Source of the DNA: Terasakiella sp033100395
Lineage (GTDB): Bacteria > Pseudomonadota > Alphaproteobacteria > Rhodospirillales > Terasakiellaceae
Direction: 5' to 3'
Length of the DNA: 64,000 nt
Assembly (NCBI RefSeq): GCF_033100395.1
Contig: NZ_JAWLVJ010000002.1
Location: 62,001 to 126,000 of the forward strand
Below, piece after piece: positions 53,718 through 61,794 of this stretch (its first letter is position 1; every line of letters starts with the position of its first letter). Position numbers and translations under genes: made by a program. The notes beneath the pieces were generated by a model. That model did not search any database. It saw nothing but the letters and a program-made list of their open reading frames with translations, and had not been told where the DNA came from.

Positions 53718-54602
53718 ATGGATAATTTCTCCCCCACAACACGCGCGGCCCTTTGGATGGTCTTTTTCTGTGCGACGATGGCGTGCCTTTCCGGCATGAT
53801 CCGTTATCTCTCAGATGATATTCCGGCCCTTGAAATGGTGTTTTTTCGCAACTTCTTCGGCTTTCTGTTCATGCTGCCATTTATCTCAGTGGGCGGACTT
53901 GGCATTTTAAAGACCAAGCGAATGAATATGTATGGCCTGCGTGCTTTGTTTGGTACGGCGGCCATGTCCTGCTGGTTTCTGGGCGTGACCATGTTGCCGC
54001 TTTCAGAAGCAACTGCGTTGAGCTTTACGGTGCCTTTGTTTACCACTTTGGGGGCCGTTTTGATCCTTGGGGAAGTAGTGCGTATTCATCGCTGGATGGC
54101 ACTGGTGGTCGGCTTTATCGGGGCCTTGATTATTATCCGCCCGGGATTTGAGGAAATAGAAATCGGTGCATTGGTTGTATTGGCTTCATCCTTCTTCATT
54201 GCCTGTGCCGTTCTTTGTGTGAAATCTCTTTCCAGAACAGAACATCCCACGGCCATCGTCTTTTATATGGGGGCCTTTATGACGCCCTTATCCTTGATCG
54301 GGGCGGTTCCCGTCTGGGTCTGGCCAGAACCTGAACATTACATCTGGCTGGTCGGCATGGGCGTATTTGCTTCGAGTGGTCAAATTGGACTAGCCCGCGC
54401 GATGAAGGCAGCGGATGCGTCCGTGTCCATGCCCTATAGCTTTACCAATATGATTTTTGCCTCCATGATCGGATATTATTTCTTTGCAGAAACACTGGAT
54501 GTGCTGACCTGGGTCGGGGCGTGTGTGATCTTTGCCTCCACCCTTTATATTACACGGCGTGAAGCGTTATTGGCCAAAAAGGCAAAACAAGAAGCGCAAT
54601 AA
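53718..54602 (+). CDS. DMT superfamily (EamA) transporter
   Basis: A 294-aa integral membrane protein with about ten hydrophobic helices, built as two EamA repeats. FFRNFFGFLFMLPF and LPLSEATALSFTVPLFTTLGAV are the first-repeat signatures, and ASVSMPYSFTNMIFASMIGYYFFAETL is the second-repeat one. The last is split by Pro and Glu typical of drug/metabolite exporters such as RhtA/YdcZ relatives. Substrate is not predictable. It converges on the sodium/solute symporter with no space between stops. Confidence 0.85.
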   Translation: MDNFSPTTRAALWMVFFCATMACLSGMIRYLSDDIPALEMVFFRNFFGFLFMLPFISVGGLGILKTKRMNMYGLRALFGTAAMSCWFLGVTMLPLSEATALSFTVPLFTTLGAVLILGEVVRIHRWMALVVGFIGALIIIRPGFEEIEIGALVVLASSFFIACAVLCVKSLSRTEHPTAIVFYMGAFMTPLSLIGAVPVWVWPEPEHYIWLVGMGVFASSGQIGLARAMKAADASVSMPYSFTNMIFASMIGYYFFAETLDVLTWVGACVIFASTLYITRREALLAKKAKQEAQ

Positions 54603-56564
54603 TTATGATCCGAGACCGGGGTCAGCAATATCTTCGCTTAAGGCTTCGATCTCCTGTTCCGGTACCGTGGACATTTCCATGAAATAAGCCAGGAACCACA
54701 ACAGCGCGACACCCAAGAGCCAGAAGGTGATTTGCCACGCCCATATGGAGGGCACCCCAAACAGCCAACCGTCGCGTCCTGCATCCGGTGCGCCAAAGAT
54801 ATCGTTGCCGACAACAACACCCGGACCAACGGCGAAGAAGACCCAAAGGATGGTTGCACCCCAGGCAAGCGGGATCAGCTTGCGCTTGTTGGGGCTAAGG
54901 CCTGCATGTTCTTTCAGGAAAGTATGGAAGCTGTTTTTATGTTCTTCTTTTTCTTCTTCTTTGGTTGCCAAAGACAGGGTGACACAGATCAGCAGGTTCA
55001 GGGCAATGCCCCAACCACCACTATGAATGGTCAAAGGCCAGCGACCCCAAAGGTCGATCCCGATCATATTAAGCAGGGAAACACCTGCGCTATCGGTGAA
55101 GAAAACGGCCAACAAACCAACTGTCATGCCCCAGACAATGCCCTTGGCATTAAACCATTTGATCCAGCAGACCCCCAGCAAAGCGGGCCACATCTGCAAT
55201 CCAAAGGCAACGGCCATGCCGCCCAATAAGACTAACGCGTCTTTGTTGATCAGCGCGACCACAAGGGCGGCCAGCAGGATGAAAAGAACGCAGATGCGTG
55301 CGAAAAATTTCTGGATGCTATGCCCGGCCTGTGGTTGGATTTTATGTTTGTAGATATCGCGTGTGACCATGGCCCCAGCTGTGGACATATAAGCAGCACC
55401 TGCTGACTGCATGCCTGCCAAGGCACAAACACCTAAAAAGGCGACAAGCCAGGGCATCTGCTCCTGCACCATGGTCAGGATGTAAGGAACCAATGTGTCC
55501 GGGATATCTGAAATCTCTGTTGGCAGGCTCCAGTCTACGGGAACACCACTGCCCGCAAGCGATGGGGTGGCACCCAGCATATGGGGGGCCATGCCGATAA
55601 TGGTGGAAACGACAAACAGCAGGCCGCCCAGAATCAGGCCGGAAACCCAGACCTGCTGCGGGGCAAAAGGTTTGGGGCTGTTGTTGCCAAAGCTCCACAT
55701 AGAAAAAGCGGGCGAGGCCTGCACGCCCATCATGGCCATCAGGAAAGTCAGGATCATCATCCCGGTCCAGGGACCGCCTGTATAGGTAGTTTGTTCGACC
55801 CCGCTGACCGATTGCATCATGCCGGGGACCGCGAGGTAGGAATTGTAATTTCCGCCGCCTGCGCCTTTGGTCGTGCCCCAAAGGCCGAATTCAGAAGCTC
55901 CCATCCGTTCCAGCCCGGTCAACAGCACATCAATGCCGCCAATAGCGTAAATGGCAATGCCTGCGGTCAAAAGGACACCAAGGGCCAGCAGGATACATTG
56001 GAAACTATCAGCATAAGCCACGGCGCGCATGCCGCCATAGACCACATATAAAAAGACCGCCAGGGCCAATAATAAAGTCCCAACGGTCGTGCTGATCAAT
56101 CCATCACTTAAGACATTGAACAGATAGCCTGCCGCACCCAGTTGTACGCCCATAAACGGGACGGTGAAAAGGACGGCAATAATGACGGTCAGGGTGCGGA
56201 TGCGATCACTTTTATAATAATCGCTCAGCATTTCACCGGGCGTCACATAACCAAAACGTTTACCCAGCATCCATTGGCGTTTCAAAAATATAATGCCTGT
56301 CAGCGGGATCAAAATGGTGAAGAAAGAGATGTAGGCGTAAGGAAAACCGTCGCGATAAATCATCGCGGGATGGCCCAGGAACGTCCAGCCGGAAAAGGAA
56401 ATGGCCGTTGCAGCCAGAACAAAGACCCAGACGGGTAAATTTCTGCCCGCGATAAAATAGTCACTCGCCGTGCGCGCCAATCTGGCCCCACGGATACCCA
56501 GGTAGATACAGTACGCCCAATAGGCAGCGACAAACCCAAGCAGCCACAACAGCTTCTCGTTCAA
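54603..56564 (-). CDS. sodium:solute symporter (SSS) family protein
   Basis: A 653-aa membrane protein with about 13 helices and a hydrophilic insert near residues 555-580 (TKEEEKEEHKNSFHTFLKEH). Family marks are DYFIAGRNLPVWVFVLAATAIS near residue 37 (sodium site region), GYVTPGEMLSDYYKS, VYGGMRAVAYAD and the MQSAGAAYMSTAGAMVTRDI motif. The start is a TTG with GGGAG nine bases upstream; no ATG lies near. The divergent CBS/DUF294 gene suggests regulated uptake of acetate or similar small acids, as in other such pairs. The substrate is inference. Confidence 0.87.
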   Translation of the reverse strand: MNEKLLWLLGFVAAYWAYCIYLGIRGARLARTASDYFIAGRNLPVWVFVLAATAISFSGWTFLGHPAMIYRDGFPYAYISFFTILIPLTGIIFLKRQWMLGKRFGYVTPGEMLSDYYKSDRIRTLTVIIAVLFTVPFMGVQLGAAGYLFNVLSDGLISTTVGTLLLALAVFLYVVYGGMRAVAYADSFQCILLALGVLLTAGIAIYAIGGIDVLLTGLERMGASEFGLWGTTKGAGGGNYNSYLAVPGMMQSVSGVEQTTYTGGPWTGMMILTFLMAMMGVQASPAFSMWSFGNNSPKPFAPQQVWVSGLILGGLLFVVSTIIGMAPHMLGATPSLAGSGVPVDWSLPTEISDIPDTLVPYILTMVQEQMPWLVAFLGVCALAGMQSAGAAYMSTAGAMVTRDIYKHKIQPQAGHSIQKFFARICVLFILLAALVVALINKDALVLLGGMAVAFGLQMWPALLGVCWIKWFNAKGIVWGMTVGLLAVFFTDSAGVSLLNMIGIDLWGRWPLTIHSGGWGIALNLLICVTLSLATKEEEKEEHKNSFHTFLKEHAGLSPNKRKLIPLAWGATILWVFFAVGPGVVVGNDIFGAPDAGRDGWLFGVPSIWAWQITFWLLGVALLWFLAYFMEMSTVPEQEIEALSEDIADPGLGS

Positions 56565-56785
56565 AACCCTTAACTCCCTATCTAAGGGGCTTTCGTTTTA
56601 GTCTAAAAGGCCCCCCATACCACCGCGTTGTTTTTATTATGCAGTGTCACACATGCGGATTGTTACTCAATGTCGCGAAGAATGCAACAAAACTTCTACA
56701 TTTAGGGTAGGGCTTTAGGCTTGTTTTTTCTCGCAGACAGGTTCATATCAGATAAGGCGCGTGTTTCAGGATTTGTGATCTAACC

Positions 56786-58243
56786 ATGCATAAACAAACA
56801 AGAATATTTGCCAATCGGGTCGAAGATTTCATGCATACCCCCAAGGTGTGCCTGGAACTTGGCAGCATTTGCGAACAGGTCATTGCTGAAATGGTCGAAA
56901 AAAATGCCAGATGCTGCGTGGTGGTGGATGGTTATGGCAAGTTGGCCGGAATTCTGCGCCATGATGATATTTTATCGCGCATCGTCTTTAAGGTTGGCCC
57001 GCAGACCCTGATCGATGAAGCTATGGATACAAATGTCCAGACCATCCAGGCGGATGAATACCTTTATCACGCGATTGGCCGGATGCGTCGTCATGATGTG
57101 CGTGAACTTGTGGTGGTTAATCAGGCGACCCAGCCTATCGGCATTGTCTATATGCAAAATGCGATTGAAGCGGCCGCGAATGATCTGATGCTGCAGATCG
57201 ACCGTTTAAGTGCAGAAGGCGATATCGAAAGTCTGCGTGATGTAAAGGCTGCGCAGGTTGAACTGGCTCTGGATATGTTTGAGGATCACCAGCCAGCCCC
57301 TGCGATCCAGCAACTCCTCAGTCATGTAAATAACGATATCTACAGCAAGGTCATCCATGACAATATATGTCATATGGAAGCTGAAGGTTGGGGCAATCCA
57401 CCTGTTGAATTCTGCGCCATTGTTATGGGGTCGGGCGGGCGCGGTGAAAACTATCTTTATCCGGATCAGGATAATGGTTTCATTTTGGAAGATTACCCGG
57501 ATGAAGACCACAGCAGGGTGGATCAGTATTTTCGAGAGTTAGCAGAACGCATGTGCCGTGATCTTGATGCGGTTGGCTTTCCATACTGTTCTGGCAACGT
57601 GATGGCGACCAACCCGGTCTGGCGAAAAACCATTACTCAATGGCGTGATCAAATCCAGCTGTGGGGCAAAAAGCGCAATGTGGTTGCAATCCGCCTGTCG
57701 GATATCTTTTTTGATTTCCAGCCTGTCTGGGGGCGCAATGACCTGGCTGATGATCTGCGCCAGGCCGTTCTACAGATGATCAAAGCCAATCATTTCTTCT
57801 TGCAGGAAATGTTTGCCTTTCAGCTGGATCACAATGTCGCCCTTGGCATGTTTGGCCGTCTGGCACGTGAAGAAGAGGGTGATCATAAAGGATTGGTTGA
57901 TCTGAAATATCGTGGCGCGCTGCCTTTAATCGAAGCCATCCGGCTTTTGTCGCTCAAGCAGGGGATTTCAGAAACATCCACAATGACGCGAATTGAAAAA
58001 TTGCATTACGCCAAGGTGTTAAGTGATACGGAGAAAGATTATCTTGGCAGTGCCTTCAGCTTCATCACGCAGTTGTTGTTAAAAAGACAGGCTGAAGCCT
58101 TTAAGGGTGGCAAACCTGTCACCCGCTTTGTTGATCCCAGGACACTGAGCCGACAGGAAAAAGAAAACCTGTTAAATTCATTCCGTCATATCGAAGCCTT
58201 TCGAAAACGCCTGAAGGGTGAATTCACCGGGGATGTTTTTTAG
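56786..58243 (+). CDS. CBS-domain / DUF294 nucleotidyltransferase-like regulator
   Basis: A 485-aa protein with two N-terminal CBS motifs (about residues 1-130; VVVDGYGKLAGILRHDDIL, LVVVNQATQPIGIVYM). The nucleotidyltransferase-like DUF294 core is at about 150-330 with MGSGGRGENYLYPDQDNG. It matches the GSxxRGE and PDxD metal pattern of GlnD-type enzymes. A helical C-terminal substrate-binding domain follows (about 340-480). Such proteins sit beside SSS symporters or in signalling operons and may nucleotidylylate a partner. The target here is unknown. It is divergent from the symporter by 221 bp. Confidence 0.84.
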   Translation: MHKQTRIFANRVEDFMHTPKVCLELGSICEQVIAEMVEKNARCCVVVDGYGKLAGILRHDDILSRIVFKVGPQTLIDEAMDTNVQTIQADEYLYHAIGRMRRHDVRELVVVNQATQPIGIVYMQNAIEAAANDLMLQIDRLSAEGDIESLRDVKAAQVELALDMFEDHQPAPAIQQLLSHVNNDIYSKVIHDNICHMEAEGWGNPPVEFCAIVMGSGGRGENYLYPDQDNGFILEDYPDEDHSRVDQYFRELAERMCRDLDAVGFPYCSGNVMATNPVWRKTITQWRDQIQLWGKKRNVVAIRLSDIFFDFQPVWGRNDLADDLRQAVLQMIKANHFFLQEMFAFQLDHNVALGMFGRLAREEEGDHKGLVDLKYRGALPLIEAIRLLSLKQGISETSTMTRIEKLHYAKVLSDTEKDYLGSAFSFITQLLLKRQAEAFKGGKPVTRFVDPRTLSRQEKENLLNSFRHIEAFRKRLKGEFTGDVF

Positions 58244-58249
58244 AAAGTA

Positions 58250-58556
58250 TTATTCACTGTCGTGAATGACGGCTTTAGTGTTGGCATGGCTGCTGAGCAG
58301 TTTTTTATAGCGCCCATCAATGACCATACGCGCGAGAATTTTGTTGATCTCCGCCAGAATGACCGCGCCATTTGAATTGGGCTGGGTGACAAAATTGCCA
58401 TATATATGGCTAAAACTTTCGCCGTGGTGCAGTTGTTTCTGATCATCCGGGCTTAAAATGGTTTCTGCCCAGTTTTTATGAAGTACCAACGCATCAATCC
58501 GCCCGACCTAACAATTTGATCGCGCGTTCTACGTCATGAATTTCGGTGATTTTATA
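58250..58556 (-). pseudogene. 3' remnant of a periplasmic solute-binding protein gene
   Basis: The minus strand encodes the C-terminal part of an SBP family 3 protein (KITEIHDVERAIKLLGR, then ALVLHKNWAETILSPDDQ, HIYGNFVTQPNSNGAVILAEINKIL broken here, RYKKLLSSHANTKAV). A one-base insertion at about 58505-58511 (TCGGGCGGATTG) shifts the frame between the two halves. The 5' part, including any signal peptide, is missing: the remnant begins right at the hairpin after aroG. No transporter partners are adjacent. It is a dead gene fragment, not an active binding protein. Confidence 0.7.
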
Positions 58557-58581
58557 AGCCCCTCGGTTTCCCGAAGGGCTT
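58557..58581 (-). terminator. hairpin downstream of DAHP synthase
   Basis: GCCCCTCGG and CCGAAGGGC (one mismatch) form a stem around TTTC, about 18 bp after the aroG stop on the minus strand. The T-run is short (TTATAAAA), so it is a weak terminator. It marks the end of the functional aroG unit and the start of the pseudogene remnant. Confidence 0.5.
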
Positions 58582-58598
58582 GTTTGAAACTATTGTTT

Positions 58599-59960
58599 TT
58601 ATGCTTCGCGTTCTGCTTTTAACGCGTCTGCCAGCAGGAAGGCCATTTCCAAGGCCTGGTTGGCGTTCAAACGCGGGTCACATTGTGTGTGGTAACGATC
58701 ACCCAGATCGCCTTCTTTCACTTCATATGTGCCGCCGACACATTCGGTCACATCCAGACCTGTCATTTCAAAGTGAACACCACCGGCATGTGTGCCAGCT
58801 GACTTATGGGCGGCAAAGAAGCCTTTGACTTCACCGAGGATACGGTCGAAGTGACGAGTCTTATAACCGCCTTCTGCAGAAACCGTGTTGCCGTGCATCG
58901 GGTCACAAGACCAGACAATGTGGCGCCCTTCGGATTTCACACGTTCCAGAAGTGGGCCGAGACCTTCTTCGATCTTGCCATCGCCCATACGGGTGATCAG
59001 GGTCAGTTTACCTGCTTCGTTTTCAGGGTTTACTGTATCGATCAGTGTAATCAGCTCATCCGGTGTCATGGTTGGGCCGACTTTACAACCGATCGGGTTG
59101 GCAATGCCGCGCATATATTCAATATGAGCTTCGTCCAGAAGGCGTGTGCGTTCCCCAATCCAAACCATGTGTGCAGATGTGTCGTACCATTCTTCTGTGT
59201 CACGTGTGCTGTCAACACGGGTCATCGCCTGTTCGTAGTTCAGCAACAAGGCTTCGTGAGACGTGTAGAATTCAGTTTCGCGCAGAGACTGAGTGCTTTC
59301 CCCATTGATACCACAGGCGTCCATGAAGTTCAGCGCATCAGAAATGCGGTTGGAAAAATCTTTGTAGCGATCACCTTCAGGCGTGCCGGAGACAAAACCA
59401 AGGTTCCACTTGTGAACTTTGTTCAGGTTTGCATAACCACCTTGTGCCAGGGCACGCAGCAGGTTCAGCGTAGAAGCCGACTGGTTGTACATCTGGATCA
59501 GACGGTCAGGGTCCGGGATACGGGCTTCTTCTGTGAAATCCATGCCATTGACCGCATCACCACGGTAGCTTGGCAGTGTCACATCACCTTTGGTTTCCAC
59601 ATCGCTGGAACGTGGCTTGGCGAACTGACCCGCCATACGGCCGACCTTGACGATGGGACAGTTTGCACCGAATGTCAGCACAACAGCCATCTGCAGCATC
59701 ACGCGGAACGTATCGCGGATGTTGTTTGCGTTAAACTGATCAAAAGATTCCGCACAGTCCCCGCCTTGCAACAAAAAGCCTTTGCCCAGGGCAACATTTG
59801 CCAGTTCTGCTTTCAGGCGGCGGACTTCACCGGCAAAGACCAGCGGAGGATAAGAGGACAGGGTCTCTTCAACCTGTTTTACCTTCGCTTCGTCCGTATA
59901 GGTCGGGACCTGACGGATTGGTTTTGCGCGCCAACTATCGGGGGTCCATGTCTGTGCCAT
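58599..59960 (-). CDS. aroG: class II 3-deoxy-7-phosphoheptulonate synthase
   Basis: First enzyme of the shikimate pathway, joining PEP and erythrose-4-phosphate. The 453-aa protein is a class II (plant/Mycobacterium type) DAHP synthase. WTPDSWRAKPIRQVP begins the fold, with LPSYRGDAVNG and the metal and substrate sites in LLQGGDCAESFDQF, WSCDPMHGNT, HFEMTGLDVTECVGG and YHTQCDPRLN. Class II enzymes carry a built-in N-terminal region used for feedback control. Symbols vary for this class; aroG is used in the broad sense. A hairpin in its 5' leader could be regulatory (see 59993). Confidence 0.95.
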   Translation of the reverse strand: MAQTWTPDSWRAKPIRQVPTYTDEAKVKQVEETLSSYPPLVFAGEVRRLKAELANVALGKGFLLQGGDCAESFDQFNANNIRDTFRVMLQMAVVLTFGANCPIVKVGRMAGQFAKPRSSDVETKGDVTLPSYRGDAVNGMDFTEEARIPDPDRLIQMYNQSASTLNLLRALAQGGYANLNKVHKWNLGFVSGTPEGDRYKDFSNRISDALNFMDACGINGESTQSLRETEFYTSHEALLLNYEQAMTRVDSTRDTEEWYDTSAHMVWIGERTRLLDEAHIEYMRGIANPIGCKVGPTMTPDELITLIDTVNPENEAGKLTLITRMGDGKIEEGLGPLLERVKSEGRHIVWSCDPMHGNTVSAEGGYKTRHFDRILGEVKGFFAAHKSAGTHAGGVHFEMTGLDVTECVGGTYEVKEGDLGDRYHTQCDPRLNANQALEMAFLLADALKAEREA

Positions 59961-59992
59961 GATGTGAATCCTTAATTACTTATTTGTTCTTT

Positions 59993-60026
59993 AAAAAAAA
60001 TCTGAACATTCCGTATAAGGCGGAAT
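59993..60026 (-). promoter_or_regulatory. possible leader hairpin upstream of aroG
   Basis: On the minus strand the stem ATTCCG-CCTTATA-CGGAAT is followed seven bases later by eight T residues, and then the aroG start 33 bp on. No gene precedes it on this strand, so it would stop or slow transcription within the aroG leader. The seven-base gap before the T-run is longer than ideal. Confidence 0.35.
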
Positions 60027-60086
60027 CGCACGGATTGCCAGCATAAAAGGCAGGTTTTATATGAAAATCCTGTTAAATCATAAAAA

Positions 60087-60112
60087 CGTCATTCCTGCGC
60101 AGGCAGGAATCT
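60087..60112 (+). repeat. single family A palindrome, 5' of the GIY-YIG gene
   Basis: CGTCATTCCTGCGCAGGCAG(GAATCT) is one complete family A arm, with a 4-bp central core and self-complementary flanks. It lies 46 bp before the GIY-YIG start and is in inverted orientation relative to the first arm after the gene (60441). Confidence 0.82.
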
Positions 60113-60157
60113 GAAAAGGCCCCACACCTGTTCATAATCACGTATCAGGAGGTCATG

Positions 60158-60439
60158 ATGAAAAGAGGATATGTTTATATTCTGAGCAATAAGCCTGATG
60201 GTGTTTTGTACGTTGGGGTGACGTCCAATCTTGAACAACGTATCCAGCAACATAAGAACGACAGCTTTCAGGGTTTTTCTTCAAAATACAAATTAAAGCG
60301 GCTTGTTTATGTGGAAGAAACACCGGGCATCGCGGACGCAATCCATCGTGAGAAATGCATAAAGCGCTGGAAGAGAGATTGGAAAATTCGTTTGATTGAG
60401 GAGATGAATCCTGAATGGAAAGATTTGTCGGTTGAATAA
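60158..60439 (+). CDS. small GIY-YIG nuclease-domain protein
   Basis: A 93-aa single GIY-YIG domain. The GIY half reads RGYVYILSN and the YIG half GVLYVGVT. The catalytic Arg is in TSNLEQRIQQHKN, and the Glu is probably in DAIHREKCIKRWKRDW. The C-terminal LIEEMNPEWKDL is typical of the stand-alone family annotated as excinuclease-like. It may cut or join DNA hairpins; the function of this family is not established. I chose the second ATG (60158), five bases after AGGAGG. The gene is bracketed by family A palindromes on both sides, with nothing else in the unit. Confidence 0.88.
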   Translation: MKRGYVYILSNKPDGVLYVGVTSNLEQRIQQHKNDSFQGFSSKYKLKRLVYVEETPGIADAIHREKCIKRWKRDWKIRLIEEMNPEWKDLSVE

Positions 60440-60440
60440 G

Positions 60441-60506
60441 GAGATTCCTGCCTTCGCAGGAATGACAGCTGAAATTAAAACCGTCATTCCTGCGCAGGCA
60501 GGAATC
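60441..60506. repeat. divergent family A doublet, 3' of the GIY-YIG gene
   Basis: GAGATTCCTGCCTTCGCAGG(AATGAC) at 60441-60466 and CCGTCATTCCTGCGCAGGCA(GGAATC) at 60481-60506 are two family A arms turned tail to tail, 14 bp apart. The first begins one base after the GIY-YIG stop and is the inverse of the arm before the gene. The second ends three bases before the stop of the convergent EAL gene. Confidence 0.82.
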
Positions 60507-60509
60507 TTC

Positions 60510-61271
60510 TTACAGGCTTAAGCGTGAGGGAATATCACCCGCTGCAACTGGCTTGGAGAAATAATAGCCCTGCACTTGATCGGCTTCCATCATCTGGACG
60601 ATATCAAACTGGGCTTCGGTTTCCACCCCTTCGCAGACCACATGCATACCCAGACTGTGCCCCAGATCGATGATGGAGCGCAGCAGCAGGCAGGCATCCA
60701 GATCGCCCGGTGTATCATCCAGAAAGCTCTTGTCGATTTTCAGGGTCCGGGCATTGAACTGGCGCAGGTAGGACAGGGAGGAATGGCCTGTTCCAAAGTC
60801 ATCAATGGACAGGGGGATGTTGAGGTTATCAAACTGATTGAGGATGGTGCGGGCTTCTTCGGACAGCAAGATACCTTCGGTAATTTCCAGTTCTATTTTG
60901 TCAGGTGCGAGGGCGTTGTCTTTCAGTAGATGTTGGACCTTGTCAGGAAGATCGAATGTGATGTGTTCGACAGACAAATTGATGGAGACTTGCAGGTCAA
61001 GGCCATCTCTTTGCCATTGAGCGGCCTGCGACACAGCTGTACGTAAAATCCAGTTGCCCAACGGATGAATGGTGCCGTTTCTTTCACAGGCCGGGATAAA
61101 GCGGTCCGGGCTGAGGATGCCGTATTTCGGATGTTTCCATCTGACCAACGCTTCTACAGACACCACCTGTTCACGGAAAAGATCTACACGGGGCTGGTAG
61201 AGGAGAAAAAATTCTCCTCTGTCCAACCCCGCAAGGATCATGTCGGGGTCAAAGTGTAGGGGGGTAACCAT
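60510..61271 (-). CDS. EAL-domain c-di-GMP phosphodiesterase
   Basis: A 253-aa protein consisting almost only of an EAL domain. All catalytic marks look intact: VEALVRW (EAL), SINLS with the metal Asn, ELEITEG, SIDDFGTGHSSLSYLR, LKIDKSF, and CEGVETEAQ with the catalytic Glu and Gln. It should cleave c-di-GMP to pGpG in the cytosol. It has no own sensor, but the hemerythrin gene ends four bases before its start, so the hemerythrin may give the oxygen or NO input. The promoter upstream of the hemerythrin carries an FNR-family box. Confidence 0.92.
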   Translation of the reverse strand: MVTPLHFDPDMILAGLDRGEFFLLYQPRVDLFREQVVSVEALVRWKHPKYGILSPDRFIPACERNGTIHPLGNWILRTAVSQAAQWQRDGLDLQVSINLSVEHITFDLPDKVQHLLKDNALAPDKIELEITEGILLSEEARTILNQFDNLNIPLSIDDFGTGHSSLSYLRQFNARTLKIDKSFLDDTPGDLDACLLLRSIIDLGHSLGMHVVCEGVETEAQFDIVQMMEADQVQGYYFSKPVAAGDIPSRLSL

Positions 61272-61274
61272 TGA

Positions 61275-61694
61275 CTATCCCGCACGGTCTATCAGCGTAT
61301 AAAGTTCCACCTCTTCACGGTTGAGACGATTGACCAGCAAGTCCAGAATATGGCGGGTCTGGGTTGCGAAATCTTCGGGCGATTTTGCAATGGCGACCGG
61401 TCCCGGCCATGTTTTTCGATATTGATCAAAGGTCTCGCCCAGTCCACCCATTTCTGTCTGGAAATCATTGGCGGTTTTACGCACCTTGTTGTCATTGTGG
61501 GCAAGGGCCTTGGGATACAGAACCTTGTCTTCAATGGCAAGATGCGTGCTGAACTTTCCAAACAGCTGGCGGATAGAAACCGCGATAACTTCGGGATTAT
61601 CGGTGATCCTGGTAATATCCATTTCTTTTTCAATAGTTGATAAAATTAGTCGGATATCATGGTGATGTCGTCTGTAGCTTTCTGTTTTAAGCAT
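61275..61694 (-). CDS. hemerythrin-domain protein
   Basis: A 139-aa hemerythrin-like four-helix protein. Candidate di-iron ligands appear in order: RRHHHDIRLI, HLAIEDKVLYP (H-x3-E) and a C-terminal H...LLVNRLNREEVELYTLID. Such proteins bind O2 or NO, or act as iron stores, in the cytosol. With the EAL gene three bases downstream it forms a two-gene operon. This suggests that oxygen or NO adjusts c-di-GMP breakdown; the link is inferred from gene order and the promoter. Confidence 0.85.
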   Translation of the reverse strand: MLKTESYRRHHHDIRLILSTIEKEMDITRITDNPEVIAVSIRQLFGKFSTHLAIEDKVLYPKALAHNDNKVRKTANDFQTEMGGLGETFDQYRKTWPGPVAIAKSPEDFATQTRHILDLLVNRLNREEVELYTLIDRAG

Positions 61695-61728
61695 AATTAA
61701 CTACCGTATTGTTTTGTGTGATACGGGA

Positions 61729-61770
61729 TTAATAACCAACTAAATTACTAAGGTATTTGACTTTGGTCAA
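61729..61770 (-). promoter_or_regulatory. FNR/Dnr-family box and -10 upstream of hemerythrin-EAL
   Basis: A perfect palindrome, TTGAC-TTTG-GTCAA (61757-61770), matches the TTGAY-N4-RTCAA pattern of FNR/CRP-family regulators. On the minus strand a TATTAA -10-like hexamer lies at 61734-61729. A start site six to seven bases after it (about 61722) puts the box centre at -41.5, the classical class II activator position. The same TTGACT could also serve as a -35 for plus-strand transcription. Confidence 0.62.
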
Positions 61771-61794
61771 TTGGAATTATTTTAAATAAAAGAA

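Noticed and set aside
58806..59975. 389-aa plus-strand frame opposite aroG
   Set aside because: Mirror frame of the intact class II DAHP synthase; composition rich in Cys, Phe and His as expected for an antisense shadow.
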